Below are positions 35,673 to 45,715 of a stretch of DNA of 64,000 nt, one piece after another. The stretch is from Alphaproteobacteria bacterium. Lineage in GTDB: Bacteria; Pseudomonadota; Alphaproteobacteria; TMED109. The notes under the pieces are model-generated. The model was not told where the DNA came from. It ran no database searches and worked only from the letters and a program-made list of their open reading frames with translations. A program made the position numbers and the translations under genes. The first letter of the stretch is position 1; every line of letters starts with the position of its first letter. Where the stretch lies: positions 121,418-185,417 of the forward strand of contig JAJDWH010000001.1 in the NCBI GenBank assembly GCA_022825705.1, written 5' to 3'.

Positions 35673-37168
35673 CCGGGCGCTCCAGATGCGTGCACCACGG
35701 GCATCCGCCGCACGGACGATCGGAGGTGCTGGTAATCAAGCGTGTCATGATTCACCGGATTGAGACCGGGTGCGTCCGCGACCACCACCGCCTTGGCATG
35801 GGCGAAGTCGGCGCGGAAGTGGACCGAGCTCTTCACGATGACGACCCGCTGCGCGTCGGGTTCGATCCCCACGTGGCGGAACATCGATCGGTCGGCCGCC
35901 TGCATCCGCCTTGATGCGACCGCCACGGCCACGCGGCCGCAGCGCAGGGCGGCCATCGGCCCGAGGTCCATGTGCGACCCGCCGAACATCGGCCCGGTCG
36001 CGGTGAAGCGGCCGTCCCCCAGCGCGGTCACGCGGGCCGGGCCGACATAGGGGCGCCCGTCGCTTCGCCCGCCGACGGACACGGTGATCTCGGCTCCCAC
36101 CCCCGCCTGCGTGGCCCGTGCCGCCGTGTCCGGATCCGCCAGCACGCCGATCGCCACGCCTTCCGCATCGCGCTTGACCGCCGCCGTTAGCAAGCCCGTG
36201 GTATCCCCCGCCCCTCCGGCTCCGGGATTATCGCGCGTGTCGGCGACCACGACGAGGCCACCCGATGCGTCAGCGATGCGGAGTGCTTCCGCAATTGCAG
36301 ATTCAGGCGCGTGCAGTGGAACGGCGAATTCTGCTTCAGCCGCCTCCAGCTGCGCCAGAACCGCCGCCACCGCCTGGCGCGCCGCCGGCTCGGTCTCGGC
36401 GTAGCTGACGACGCTGGGTCCCGTTTCCCAGGTGTCCGCCGGCGGAAATCCCATCGCCAGCGAGGTCGCATACACGGAAGGTCCCTCGCGGTCGCCCAGT
36501 CCGGCATACAACCGCCGGCCAGGCTCGGCGTCGGTGGACTGGCAAACCAGCGGAACGAGGAACGGGCTCCGTCCCAGCGCCCTGGCCGGTCGGCGACCGT
36601 CGCGGATCCCGGGGAGAACGGCCTTGAGCGCCGCATATGTCCGTCGGCCGGTCGCCGCCATGTCGACGTGCGGATAGGTGCGGAACGCCACGAGCGCATC
36701 GCTCGCGTCCACCATCGCGCCGCTGACGTTGGCGTGGAAATCCAGACTGGCAACCACTGCCGTCGATGCCTCCACCTCGGCACGCACCGCCGCCAGGACT
36801 GCACCATCACCGTCCCGTTCGTGCTCCGCCACCATCGCCCCGTGCAGGTCTAGGTACACGGCATCGACCGGCCCGGCGGCCTGCAGACGTTCCAGCATCC
36901 ACGCCAGGATGGCGTCGTAGGCTTCCCGCGTCACCGGTCCGGACGGGACTGCCGAGCACCACAGCAGCGGCAGCACCTCGGCGCCGTCGAGGCGCGCGGC
37001 TTCCAGGAAGCCGGTGGCAGGGAGATTGCTGCCAGCAAGCGCCGGCGGCAGCTCACTGCCGGTGACCAGCGGCGGCCATCCGTCAGCCTCGGCAAATCGG
37101 TCCATCGTCGCGGGGTGCGGCGAGAACGTATTGGTCTCGTGGACGAAACCGGCGACGGCTACGCGCAT
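35669..37168 (-). CDS. MlrC-type (M81 family) metallopeptidase-like protein
   Basis: This 499-residue protein starts AVAGFVHETNTFSPHPATMD, the hallmark of the M81/microcystinase C family. Probable zinc ligands are found in LDLHGAM and LDFHANVSG, with the later DTRDNPGAGGAGDTT loop also conserved. Family members hydrolyse linear peptides or amide compounds; the true substrate here is unknown and need not be a cyanotoxin. It overlaps both neighbours by 1-4 bases. Confidence 0.88.
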   Translation of the reverse strand: MRVAVAGFVHETNTFSPHPATMDRFAEADGWPPLVTGSELPPALAGSNLPATGFLEAARLDGAEVLPLLWCSAVPSGPVTREAYDAILAWMLERLQAAGPVDAVYLDLHGAMVAEHERDGDGAVLAAVRAEVEASTAVVASLDFHANVSGAMVDASDALVAFRTYPHVDMAATGRRTYAALKAVLPGIRDGRRPARALGRSPFLVPLVCQSTDAEPGRRLYAGLGDREGPSVYATSLAMGFPPADTWETGPSVVSYAETEPAARQAVAAVLAQLEAAEAEFAVPLHAPESAIAEALRIADASGGLVVVADTRDNPGAGGAGDTTGLLTAAVKRDAEGVAIGVLADPDTAARATQAGVGAEITVSVGGRSDGRPYVGPARVTALGDGRFTATGPMFGGSHMDLGPMAALRCGRVAVAVASRRMQAADRSMFRHVGIEPDAQRVVIVKSSVHFRADFAHAKAVVVADAPGLNPVNHDTLDYQHLRSSVRRMPVVHASGAPG

Positions 37169-38595
37169 TACCGGTCTTCGTGCACGACCAGCTTCACCCG
37201 CCTGCCCACCGCCGGCAGCTCGCCCGGCCGCAGGCCGTTCAGGAGTTCGAACCAGCGTTGAGGGTTCCGATCGGTATCCATGCGCGCGACGAGTGATGCC
37301 AGCGTGTCCGAGGCCGATACCGTTGCAACACGAACGACCCGCGGTCGCGCCGCCTGCCGGTCTCGCTCGTCGAACCGCCGGAAACTGAGGGCAGTCTCTC
37401 GAAGGTCAGCCAGCCGGGCCAGGCTTACGGCCAGCGGAACGATGTAGCGGAAGCGACACACGAGTACTTCCCCGCACTGGATGACCAACGTCCGATATTC
37501 GAAGCGATGACCGCCGCGTTCCGGGTTGCGGACTGCAGTCGCGGCATGCATCCCGTCAATTCTGAGCAGCTCGATGTCCCGACTGCCTCTCGGCAGGTAG
37601 CTCACGATACCCATCCCCCACTGGTTCACCATCTCGTCATAGACGATGAGTGTCCCGTCCATGGCCCGCGCGGTCACCCGCCCGGGTTCCCGTCGAATGT
37701 GAAAGCCATCGGGCATCCGGAAACGGATTTCCGTGCCACCCAGGAAGACCTCCTGACCGCGCACGAGACCCATCTGCGGCCGGCTGCCGAAGTGAAGTCC
37801 GTCGATACGGTCGAGGAACCCGTCTCCCGCAGTCCGGTCCGGCCCGGCGCCCAACCGGCGCGAGAGAATCATGGCCCGGCTCATGCGCTCTGGCGTACTG
37901 GGGTGTGAGGACAGCATGCCGCGGTGGCGCTCGGTGTCGGTGCCCACGAGCACGGCATGCGCTTCGTTCGCCTCGAGCATCCTGATAACGGCTGCGGGAT
38001 CCAGCCCGGCCTCATGCAGGTAACCGATGGCCAGCGCGTCCGCCTCGAACTCGTCCTGATGGCTGTACCGCGCCAGGATCACGTCTCGACCGGATGGCGG
38101 TGCGGATCTCCTGGAGCCATCCGGGGCTGGATCGTCGCCGGAAACCGGCGGCCTGTCGCTGACCGAGGCAATGCGCGCGTGGCGCGCTTGCCCGTGATGA
38201 GCGACCACGTGAGCGATCTCGTGGGCCAGCACGGCGGCCAGTTCCGACTCGTTTCGGGCGAGCGCGACCAGGCCCCGCGTCAGATAGACGTAGCCTCCGG
38301 GCAGTGCGAACGCGTTGACTGCCGGCGTGTCCAGTACGGTAAAGGTCCATCGCTGGTCGCCGTACTTCGACTGGCGGGCGAGCAGCATCCCGAGTTCGTC
38401 GATGTAGGCGTGGAGTTCCGGATCGCCGCGGTACATCCTGCCGAAGGCAGCCACCAGCTTGGGATGCTCCCGTTCCCCGATGATCCGGTCCTCCCGCGGA
38501 AACCCATGGGCTGTCCCGGCGGACACGACCAGACACCCGGCCACCAGGAGGCTCGCCCATATGCGCGCGACAACCGTTGTTTCGTCGGGCATCAT
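37168..38595 (-). CDS. Exported M48-family metalloprotease with C-terminal LysM-like region
   Basis: This 475-residue protein has an N-terminal signal or anchor (IWASLLVAGCLVVSAGTAHG), a peptidase M48 domain with zinc motif AHEIAH near 140 and a third ligand in FEADALAIGY, and a C-terminal region (VSASDTLASLVARMDTD, residues about 425-475) resembling a LysM-like cell-wall-binding fold. It resembles periplasmic BepA/YfgC-type proteases used in envelope quality control. The start of two Met residues is ambiguous by one codon. It is the first gene of a three-gene minus-strand operon. Confidence 0.87.
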   Translation of the reverse strand: MMPDETTVVARIWASLLVAGCLVVSAGTAHGFPREDRIIGEREHPKLVAAFGRMYRGDPELHAYIDELGMLLARQSKYGDQRWTFTVLDTPAVNAFALPGGYVYLTRGLVALARNESELAAVLAHEIAHVVAHHGQARHARIASVSDRPPVSGDDPAPDGSRRSAPPSGRDVILARYSHQDEFEADALAIGYLHEAGLDPAAVIRMLEANEAHAVLVGTDTERHRGMLSSHPSTPERMSRAMILSRRLGAGPDRTAGDGFLDRIDGLHFGSRPQMGLVRGQEVFLGGTEIRFRMPDGFHIRREPGRVTARAMDGTLIVYDEMVNQWGMGIVSYLPRGSRDIELLRIDGMHAATAVRNPERGGHRFEYRTLVIQCGEVLVCRFRYIVPLAVSLARLADLRETALSFRRFDERDRQAARPRVVRVATVSASDTLASLVARMDTDRNPQRWFELLNGLRPGELPAVGRRVKLVVHEDR

Positions 38596-38860
38596 CCTCT
38601 GAAGTCGAGAGGCACTGAGAAAATCCGGTGAGGTTACCCTACCGAGCGGCGGCTAAGCTGTCGTCAGACATCGGTGGCGCCGCTCGGGTTCCGACGGGCA
38701 ACGCACCTGAAGCCACTTGACCCGGCGTGGCTATCCGGGCATTGCGTGGTGGTGCCGCTGGCCGGACCCGCCAACACTGACCGTGCGTACGAACTCGGGT
38801 GCCCTCGCGGGAAACGCCGTGCCGGGCCTTGCGTGTGAACATCATCCAGGAACGCTCTAC

Positions 38861-39280
38861 ATGGACGCCGACGACTTGATCCAAGCGTATGGACTCATCC
38901 CTCATCCCGAGGGGGGCCATTATCGCGAGACCTACCGCGACCACACCAAGGCTGGAACGCGAGGCGCCTTGACCGTGATCTACTACCTTCTCAAGGCTGG
39001 CGAGACATCCGCCTGGCACCGCATCGACGCCACGGAAATCTGGCACTTCTACGCGGGCGATCCGCTGCAGCTCGAGCTCTCATCCGACGGGAAGCAGATC
39101 TTGCGGCAGCGCCTCGGCTTTGGCGACGGCGCAGAGCCTCACATCCCGGTTCCGGCGGGCACCTGGCAGAGTGCTCGATCAGAAGGCGCATGGACGCTGG
39201 CGGGATGTACCGTGGCGCCGGCGTTCGAGTTCACTGGTTTGGAACTGGCACCAGCAAGCTGGCGCCCGGGAGATCCGTAG
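38861..39280 (+). CDS. Cupin-fold DUF985 protein
   Basis: This 139-residue protein is a DUF985-type cupin: LIPHPEGGHYRETYRD near the start, SAWHRIDATEIWHFYAGDPL (metal-binding His pair) and TLAGCTVAPAFEFTGLEL at the end. Cupins of this type may act as small-molecule isomerases or binders; no function is established. The ATG at 38861 begins the conserved block, with AGGA about 10 bases upstream. Confidence 0.88.
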   Translation: MDADDLIQAYGLIPHPEGGHYRETYRDHTKAGTRGALTVIYYLLKAGETSAWHRIDATEIWHFYAGDPLQLELSSDGKQILRQRLGFGDGAEPHIPVPAGTWQSARSEGAWTLAGCTVAPAFEFTGLELAPASWRPGDP

Positions 39281-39542
39281 TCGGCACACGTCGCCGGAGG
39301 CAGGCAGTCGCGCGGCGCGGGGCTGCCTGGGGCAGGCGGCGGGACGTCCGACGGCGTTGACCGGCCGCCGATTCAGCAGGGTGCGGATACGTACGCGCGG
39401 AGCCCTGACTTCGTGCTGACTGGGCAGCCCCCTGCGCCTGCAGGCGAACGCGTGCAGTGCCGCGCCGTGCTTGCAAACGCCGGCGGCAGCAACGCGCCCG
39501 GACGAGACAGCGACGGCTACCCCTGAGTGGAGGTTCGAAGTG

Positions 39543-39872
39543 ATGAGTGCATGGATGTACCTGACGGCTGCCATTGTGCTGGAGGTGGTCGGCACGATCT
39601 TGCTGAAGCTGTCGGACGGCTTCGAGAAGTGGCAATGGGGCGTTCTCTCGATCGTCTGCTACAGCTGCTGCTTCCTGGTATTCGCCCCCGCGCTCAAGGT
39701 CATCCCGGTGGGCGTTGCGTACGCCCTGTGGGCCGGCATCGGCATCCTGGCGGTGACCATGATCGGGTTCGTGGTTTTCCGGGAGCAGCTCGGGTTCGTC
39801 CAGCTGGCCTGCATTGCATTGATCGCCGTCGGTGCCGTCGGACTGCGTCTGACAACGACGGCAGCCGCCTGA
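39543..39872 (+). CDS. Small multidrug resistance (SMR/EmrE-type) exporter
   Basis: This 109-residue protein has four membrane helices, with the essential membrane-embedded Glu in AAIVLEVVGTILLKLSDGF (helix 1) and the conserved VAYALWAGIGIL segment. It functions as a dimer exporting cationic compounds in exchange for protons. The ATG at 39543 follows GGAGG. I looked for a guanidine riboswitch upstream and did not find a convincing one. Confidence 0.92.
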   Translation: MSAWMYLTAAIVLEVVGTILLKLSDGFEKWQWGVLSIVCYSCCFLVFAPALKVIPVGVAYALWAGIGILAVTMIGFVVFREQLGFVQLACIALIAVGAVGLRLTTTAAA

Positions 39873-40100
39873 CCGGCGGGCAACCGGCACATGCCGCGCT
39901 GCGTCCAGCAGCCGGAAAGCCGGCGCGGAGGAATACGCGATTTGGCAACGACCCGGGGGCGGTCTACAGGAACACCACCCGCACCCGGGCTTGCCGGCCT
40001 GCCACGGGCCGGGCGTGCGCGCCGGTCGAGGCAAGCAACGATCACATAATTGAAGCAAACTGGAGACGTTGGCCCCTTCCGGAATTGCTCGAGCTGCACC

Positions 40101-41156
40101 ATGGCTACAGACACGCGCAACGAAGTGAACGCTGTGCGCATCAATCTCTACAGCGACACCCAGACGCTCCCGACTCCCGAGATGCGCCAGGCGATGGCGG
40201 CGGCACCAGTCGGCGATGAGCAGACATTCGACGATCCGAGCGTGAACGCGCTCTGCGAGCGCGTGGCGGCGTTGCTGGGCAAGGAGGCCGCGGTCTTCCT
40301 CCCGTCGGGCACGATGTGCAACGAGATAGCGATTCGGGTCCACTGCCGGCCGGGCGACGAGGTCATCGCCGAAGCGTCCTGCCACATCCTCAACTTCGAG
40401 GGCGGGGGTCCCGCGGCTCTTTCGGGCGTCCAGATCGCTCCTCTCCCGGGTCGACGGGGCGTCTTTTCCGCCGACCAAGCCCGGGCCGCGATCCGCGACA
40501 CGCACCGCTACGCCCCGCGCTCCGCTCTGCTCGAGGTCGAGAACACCGCCAACATGGGTGGCGGCACCGTGTGGCCGCTGGCAGACGTCAGGGCGGTCGC
40601 CGAGGTCGCCCGGACACACGGGCTCGCCACCCACCTGGACGGCGCTCGCCTGCCGAACGCCGTGGTCGCGTCGGGCGTGTCCGCCGCCGCGTACGCGGAC
40701 GGCTTCGACAGCGCCTGGATCGACTTGAGCAAGGGGCTCGGCTGCCCGGTGGGGGCCGTTCTCGCCGGGTCCTCCTCATTCATCGATGAAGCGTGGCGCT
40801 GGAAGCAGCGCATGGGGGGCGCAATGAGGCAAGCCGGCATCCTTGCAGCGGCCGGTCTCCATGCGCTGGACCAGCACTGGGACCGCCTCTCGGAGGACCA
40901 TGCCCACGCTGCGCTGCTGGCCGACGGACTGGCCGAACTGAAGGGCTTCGCGGTCGAACCGTGTGAAACCAACATCCTGTTTTTCGACGTGGGGAACACC
41001 GGGCACAGTGCCGCCGACGTTGCCGCTCGTGCCGGCGCGGCCGGCCTGCGGATCGGCGCGATGGGAGCGACGCGCATGCGCGCCGTGACTCACCTGGATG
41101 TAAGCCGGGCCGACTGCCAGGAGGCCATCAGGATCCTTGCCGAGGTGACGGCATGA
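40101..41156 (+). CDS. ltaE: Low-specificity L-threonine aldolase
   Basis: This 351-residue PLP enzyme splits threonine or allo-threonine to glycine and acetaldehyde. NLYSDTQTLPTPEMRQAM, FLPSGTMCNEIA, HLDGARLPNA and the PLP Lys in WIDLSKGLGCPVGAVLAG are all in place. The ATG at 40101 is preferred; an in-frame GTG at 40134 begins nearer the conserved part. Confidence 0.9.
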   Translation: MATDTRNEVNAVRINLYSDTQTLPTPEMRQAMAAAPVGDEQTFDDPSVNALCERVAALLGKEAAVFLPSGTMCNEIAIRVHCRPGDEVIAEASCHILNFEGGGPAALSGVQIAPLPGRRGVFSADQARAAIRDTHRYAPRSALLEVENTANMGGGTVWPLADVRAVAEVARTHGLATHLDGARLPNAVVASGVSAAAYADGFDSAWIDLSKGLGCPVGAVLAGSSSFIDEAWRWKQRMGGAMRQAGILAAAGLHALDQHWDRLSEDHAHAALLADGLAELKGFAVEPCETNILFFDVGNTGHSAADVAARAGAAGLRIGAMGATRMRAVTHLDVSRADCQEAIRILAEVTA

Positions 41157-41352
41157 CCGCTCGCCAGCGCTAGCCGCGCGCCTTCAGGGCTGACCGGAGG
41201 CGGCCGGGACCTGCGGCAACGCGGTCCGGCATCCTCCCACCCGCGTCGAGCGATCGGGTGTGGCATCGGGCGCCGCGGCATAGCCAGCCGTGTTGATTGC
41301 GACGCCAAGAGTGCGGATGATGGGTGATGGACGACGATAGCGGGGCTTGACG

Positions 41353-42189
41353 ATGGGCAAGGTTCTGGACGCTGCAGCAATCGCGCAGTTCCGGCGAGAC
41401 GGGCTCTATGCGCCGGTGCAGGTTGCCTCCGGAGAGGAGGCACGGCGGCTGCGGGCGCAGCTTGAAGCAGGCGAGACCGATCATGGCGGGCCGTTCAAGG
41501 GGGCAGTGCGTTACAAGAGCCACCTCCTGTTCAAGTGGCTCTCCGACTTCATCCGGAAGAAGAGCGTGCTGGATCCGGTGGAAGACATCCTCGGTCCCAA
41601 CATCATGGTCTGGTCCACGGATTGGTGGGTCAAGGAAGCGAACTCCCCGAGCTACGTCTCCTGGCACCAGGACAGCCAGTACTGGGGTCTGGACAGCAGC
41701 AAGCTGATCACCCTCTGGGTGGCGCTCTCACCCTCCAACGTGGCCAGCGGCTGCATGCGCTACCTGCTGGGCTCGCACCTGGGGCCGGACCTCCCCCACC
41801 GCGAGACGTACCACGACGACAACATGCTCACGCGTGGCCAGGAAATCACGGAAGGCATCGATGAAGCCAAGGCCGTGAACGTGGAGCTTGACCCTGGGGA
41901 AGGCTCGATCTTCGCCTTCCGCATTGCGCACGCATCACACCCCAACCGCTCCGCCGACCGCCGCATCGGACTGGCGATCCGCTTCATTCCGCCGGACGCC
42001 CGACAGATCCGGTCCGACCACGACAGCGCCGCCCTCGTGCGGGGCGTCGACACGCACGGTCATTTCGAACTGGAACCGGAGCCCGAATACGACTTCGACC
42101 CCCTTGCCGTGGAATTCCACCGGTGGTCGGAGGAAGAACGACGGAAGATCCTCTACCACGGCACCGATTGGGAAATGCACCGGACCTGA
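41353..42189 (+). CDS. Phytanoyl-CoA dioxygenase (PhyH) family protein
   Basis: This 278-residue Fe(II)/2-oxoglutarate oxygenase has the HxD iron motif in SWHQDSQYWG and the distal His and 2-oxoglutarate Arg in AHASHPNRSADRRIGLAIRF. It is only distantly like the PhyH protein at 13.8 kb. The pattern resembles oxygenases acting on natural products and halogenated or amino-acid side chains, but the substrate is unknown. The ATG at 41353 follows GGGG 8 bases upstream; TTG at 41347 is in frame. Confidence 0.87.
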   Translation: MGKVLDAAAIAQFRRDGLYAPVQVASGEEARRLRAQLEAGETDHGGPFKGAVRYKSHLLFKWLSDFIRKKSVLDPVEDILGPNIMVWSTDWWVKEANSPSYVSWHQDSQYWGLDSSKLITLWVALSPSNVASGCMRYLLGSHLGPDLPHRETYHDDNMLTRGQEITEGIDEAKAVNVELDPGEGSIFAFRIAHASHPNRSADRRIGLAIRFIPPDARQIRSDHDSAALVRGVDTHGHFELEPEPEYDFDPLAVEFHRWSEEERRKILYHGTDWEMHRT

Positions 42190-42357
42190 CGAACGGCAAA
42201 GGGCTAAACCGGCAGGCGGGGCCGACCGAAGCGGTCCACCCGCTGCCGCCATCTCAGTGCGGGGCAGGCGCTGACCCGCGGTGTCCCGGCGACCGGCAGC
42301 TTCGGCAACCGATGGTCTAAGAGGATTGATCGTCCCCACCGGGCAAGGGCAGGCAGA

Positions 42358-43581
42358 ATGAGCCGATCAGCGCGCGCTGGCGCCCTTCGCACGGCCGAGT
42401 TCGTCCCGCTCGCCGCGCTCCTGATGTCGCTGGTCGCGCTCGCGATCGACGCGATGCTGCCGGCCCTGCCGATGATCGGCCGCGATCTCGGCGTGCAGCG
42501 CCCGAACGATGTCCAGTACGTGATCACGTCCCTGTTCTTCGGCCTCGGGCTCGGACAGGTGCTGTTCGGTCCGCTCTCGGACCGCATCGGGCGAAAGCCC
42601 GCGATCTATGCCGGCCTCACCCTCTTCATGACGGGCTGCCTCGTGAGCATCTTCGCGTCCTCCTTCGAAGCGATGATCGCCGGGCGCGTCCTTCAGGGCG
42701 TCGGGGCTGCGGGGCCCCGGATCGTGACCATGGCCCTGGTCCGCGATCAGTTCAGCGGCCGGCGGATGGCCCGGCTCATGTCCTTTGTGATGGCCGTCTT
42801 CATCCTGGTCCCCGCCCTCGCCCCGCTGCTCGGGCAGGGGATCCTCTGGCTGGGAAGCTGGCGCACGATCTTCACGACGTTCTTCGCGGTTGCCGCAGTG
42901 GCCTTCGCATGGCTCACGCTGCGCCAGCCGGAAACCCTCCCCGTCGATCGCCGACGGCCCTTTTCCGTCCGCGCCATCGGCCAGGCGGTCGGCGAGATCG
43001 TGAGAATTCGGACCTCGCTCGGGTACACCCTCGCAACGGGGTTCGTGTTCGCGCCGTTCGTCGCCTACCTGAGCTCCGCCCAGCAGATCTTTCAGGAGGC
43101 GTACCGGACCGGCGCGATGTTCCCGGTGTATTTCGGAGTCCTGGCACTCGGCATCGGCTTCGGCGGGATGGTCAATGGCCGCCTCGTCCTCCGGCATGGC
43201 ATGCGACGCCTCTCGAAGATCGGCGCGACGACCGTCGCGCTGACGTCCATGGTCGCCTGGATCGGCCTGTTCCAGTTCGACGGACTTCCGCCGCTCTGGC
43301 TCTTCATGGCGTACCTGCTCGTCGTGTTCCTCTTTATCGGTCTCGTCTTCGGGAACCTCAACGCCCTCGCGATGGAACCGCTCGGGCACATTGCCGGCGT
43401 GGGCGCGGCGGTGGTGACGTCACTCTCCACCCTGATTTCCGTACCGCTCGGGAGCCTGATCGGCCAGACCTTCGATGGAACCCTCTACACGCAGGTAGGC
43501 GCCCTCGCGCTCTTCGGGAGCCTCACGCTTGGCGCCATGTTGTGGGCTGAACCCCCAAGCAGCCGCCGGCACGATTCATGA
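42358..43581 (+). CDS. MFS drug-resistance transporter, Bcr/CflA family
   Basis: This 407-residue inner-membrane exporter has about twelve membrane helices. The early LAIDAMLPALPMIGRDLG and FGPLSDRIGRKPAIYAG loop motif (MFS motif A) and the LQGVGAAGPRIVTMALVRDQF motif C region are typical of Bcr/CflA drug:H+ antiporters. It is probably transcribed alone. Confidence 0.92.
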   Translation: MSRSARAGALRTAEFVPLAALLMSLVALAIDAMLPALPMIGRDLGVQRPNDVQYVITSLFFGLGLGQVLFGPLSDRIGRKPAIYAGLTLFMTGCLVSIFASSFEAMIAGRVLQGVGAAGPRIVTMALVRDQFSGRRMARLMSFVMAVFILVPALAPLLGQGILWLGSWRTIFTTFFAVAAVAFAWLTLRQPETLPVDRRRPFSVRAIGQAVGEIVRIRTSLGYTLATGFVFAPFVAYLSSAQQIFQEAYRTGAMFPVYFGVLALGIGFGGMVNGRLVLRHGMRRLSKIGATTVALTSMVAWIGLFQFDGLPPLWLFMAYLLVVFLFIGLVFGNLNALAMEPLGHIAGVGAAVVTSLSTLISVPLGSLIGQTFDGTLYTQVGALALFGSLTLGAMLWAEPPSSRRHDS

Positions 43582-43654
43582 TCCAGGGCGGCTCCAAGCC
43601 TGCCCGCAGCCGCAGCACCCGCGTTCGCGAATTCGTACTGATCGGTTGAACAGC

Positions 43655-44398
43655 CTAAACGTGCTGACCGCCGTTGACGTGGATTTCCGTACCGCTGACG
43701 TAACTCGCCTGGGGCGAGCAGAGGTAGTAGATGGCAGATGCAACTTCCTCGGCGGACCCAAGCCGGCGCATCGGGATATCGTTTGCAAGCTGCTCCGTAC
43801 CCGGCGACAGGATCGCAGTATCGATCTCCCCGGGCGCGATGGCGTTGACGCGGATCCCAAGGGGCCCAAAGTCCGCAGCCATCTCTCTCGTCAGGCATGC
43901 GAGTGCCGCCTTGGAGGTGGCGTAGGCGGTGCCCGCAAAGGGGTGCACGCGCCCTCCGGCGATCGAAGTCACGTTCAGGATGCAACCCCTGCCGACCCGT
44001 AATTCCTCGGCAAGTGCCCGTGCGAGCATAAGGGGGGCGAAGAAATTCACTTCGAAGACCTGGCGCCACACGGAGAGCTGCGTGTCTATGGCGCCGAGGC
44101 GTCCACCGTCGTCAGTCTTGGGAGAGATGCCGGCGTTATTGACGAGGGCGTGCAGGGGCTCCCCGCCGAGGCGCCTGCGCATCTCCGCTGCGCCTGCGTC
44201 GACGCTTGCCGGGTCCCGGAGGTCAACCACTACGTGATCTTCCGGTCCGGCCTCCCATGGGCAGTCCTCCGAAAAGGGCTGTCGGGAACACGTGATGACC
44301 CGCCAGCCAGCGCTTGAGAAGCGCTTCACGGTGGCGTGCCCAATGCCACGGCTGGCACCCGTGAGTATGAGGGTTCGACGCTCACCGTGCTGCACCAC
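43655..44398 (-). CDS. Short-chain dehydrogenase/reductase
   Basis: This 247-residue classical SDR has cofactor motif TGASRGIG, NNAG, catalytic Ser in NVTSIAG and YATSK. The Arg in TCSRQP after the second strand suggests NADP use. FabG-like proteins and many catabolic dehydrogenases share this layout, so the substrate is unknown. The GTG at 44398 is chosen since the Rossmann strand follows within ten residues; longer starts add a Cys-rich, unlikely leader. Confidence 0.88.
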   Translation of the reverse strand: MVQHGERRTLILTGASRGIGHATVKRFSSAGWRVITCSRQPFSEDCPWEAGPEDHVVVDLRDPASVDAGAAEMRRRLGGEPLHALVNNAGISPKTDDGGRLGAIDTQLSVWRQVFEVNFFAPLMLARALAEELRVGRGCILNVTSIAGGRVHPFAGTAYATSKAALACLTREMAADFGPLGIRVNAIAPGEIDTAILSPGTEQLANDIPMRRLGSAEEVASAIYYLCSPQASYVSGTEIHVNGGQHV

Positions 44399-44624
44399 GA
44401 TGTCACGCTCTGTGAACGATGTCGTACATGCTGCGCAATTATCCACGCACGCGTCATCGCCGTGCAAGTGGAGCCCGCGGTCAATCGGCAGCAAGGAAAA
44501 ACGAGATCAGCCGCCGTACCGGTCTTGCCCGCAGTGCAGTACTGCCCTGTTCCCGTCCATGAGCCAATACCAGACACGAACCATTGGCACCCGCGTCGTT
44601 TCATGCCGTGCCGATGGCCGCCCA

Positions 44625-44840
44625 TCAGGCGCCGACGGCGCGGGCAGCGGCCTTATGCAGCAGCACCCAAAGCTCGCCGAACGGCGGCTCGATCGGGCCC
44701 ACGTCGGGGGAATACGGCGGCAGATAGACGAGCCCGGCATGGACACGCGGGCTCCTGATCCGTAAAGGAGATCGTTGTCCAAGCCTCCCGCCCTGATCGC
44801 TACTATCGAGGGACACAAAGCAGGCGGAGGCGATCAGCAA
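44625..44840 (-). pseudogene. IS630-family transposase remnant (C-terminal end)
   Basis: The minus-strand frame reads VYLPPYSPDVGPIEPPFGEL and KAAARAVGA, the C-terminal DDE block of IS630-type transposases (PYSPxLNPIE). The catalytic Glu is present but everything upstream of the block is missing or out of frame, and no inverted repeats were identified. It is an old fragment between the SDR and HIBADH-type genes. Confidence 0.75.
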
Positions 44841-44842
44841 CT

Positions 44843-45715
44843 ATGCCGCAGAATGCGATCGGATTCGTCGGCCTCGGTAACATGGGCAGGCCGATGGCGG
44901 AGAACCTCGTGCAATCGGGGCAGGACATCATCGTGTACGACGCTGCCGGCACGGAAACGCGAGCACCCCAGGGCGCGCGAATCGCCGATTCCACTGCAGC
45001 GCTCGCAAGCATGGTTGACGTGATTCACCTCTGCGTGCCTGACGGACGCGCCTCGGAAGCGATCGCCCGCGACCTGCGCAGTGCTACCGACCGCCAAACC
45101 CGGCTTGTCGTGGATCACTCGACCATTGGTACCGAGGCGGCCCAACGCGTGCACGGTTTCCTCGCCGACGCCGGAATCGAGTACGTGGATGCGCCGGTCT
45201 CAGGCGGTGTGAGTGGCGCGGTGAACGCCACCCTGGCCATCATGTACTCGGGTTCGGAACATACGTTTGATCAGCTGCGGCCGACCTTCGAAGCCATGGC
45301 CGGCAACGTGTTTCGCGTGGGCGGCGAGCCCGGTCACGGCCAGGCCATGAAAGTGCTCAACAATTTCCTTTCGGGCACCGCAATGGCGGCCACCGCCGAG
45401 GCCGTTGCGTTCGGGGTGAGGCAGGGTCTGGACATGAAGATGATCCTCGACGTCGTGAACGTGTCGAGTGGCCGCAACACCGCGACCGCCGACAAGTTCC
45501 CCAACCGGGTCGTGACCGGGACCTATGACGCAGGCTTCTCCAGTGCGCAGTTCGTCAAGGATCTTCGGCTCTATCACGACGCTGCCAGAGCGATCGGCGC
45601 ATCGTGCCCGATCAGTCCCGCGGTATCGGACATCTGGCGGAGCCTCGACGCCAACGAGCCGGACGCGGACATCGCCCGCATCTACACGTTCGTGCATTCC
45701 GAGGACGGCGATTAG
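44843..45715 (+). CDS. NAD(P)-dependent beta-hydroxyacid dehydrogenase (HIBADH family)
   Basis: This 290-residue oxidoreductase shows GFVGLGNMGRPMAENL, the substrate block [16 protein letters not shown] and the catalytic Lys in GQAMKVLNNFL. It is a paralogue of mmsB at 7 kb, about as long but clearly diverged. Its substrate could be 3-hydroxyisobutyrate, tartronate semialdehyde or another beta-hydroxyacid. It starts right after the IS630 remnant. Confidence 0.88.
   Translation: MPQNAIGFVGLGNMGRPMAENLVQSGQDIIVYDAAGTETRAPQGARIADSTAALASMVDVIHLCVPDGRASEAIARDLRSATDRQTRLVVDHSTIGTEAAQRVHGFLADAGIEYVDAPVSGGVSGAVNATLAIMYSGSEHTFDQLRPTFEAMAGNVFRVGGEPGHGQAMKVLNNFLSGTAMAATAEAVAFGVRQGLDMKMILDVVNVSSGRNTATADKFPNRVVTGTYDAGFSSAQFVKDLRLYHDAARAIGASCPISPAVSDIWRSLDANEPDADIARIYTFVHSEDGD

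Noticed and set aside
34146-35735. 529-codon plus-strand frame opposite the acyl-CoA synthetase
   Set aside because: It is an antisense shadow of a gene with all AMP-binding motifs.
39480-39545. Guanidine riboswitch before the SMR exporter
   Set aside because: The leader has CCGGACGAG, like the start of guanidine-III, but the matching 3' stem and pseudoknot sequence are absent, and no paired ACGR hairpins of guanidine-II are found.
39231-40634. 467-codon minus-strand frame across the SMR and threonine aldolase genes
   Set aside because: It covers two supported plus-strand genes and their spacer, and its Cys/Arg-rich product resembles no protein family.
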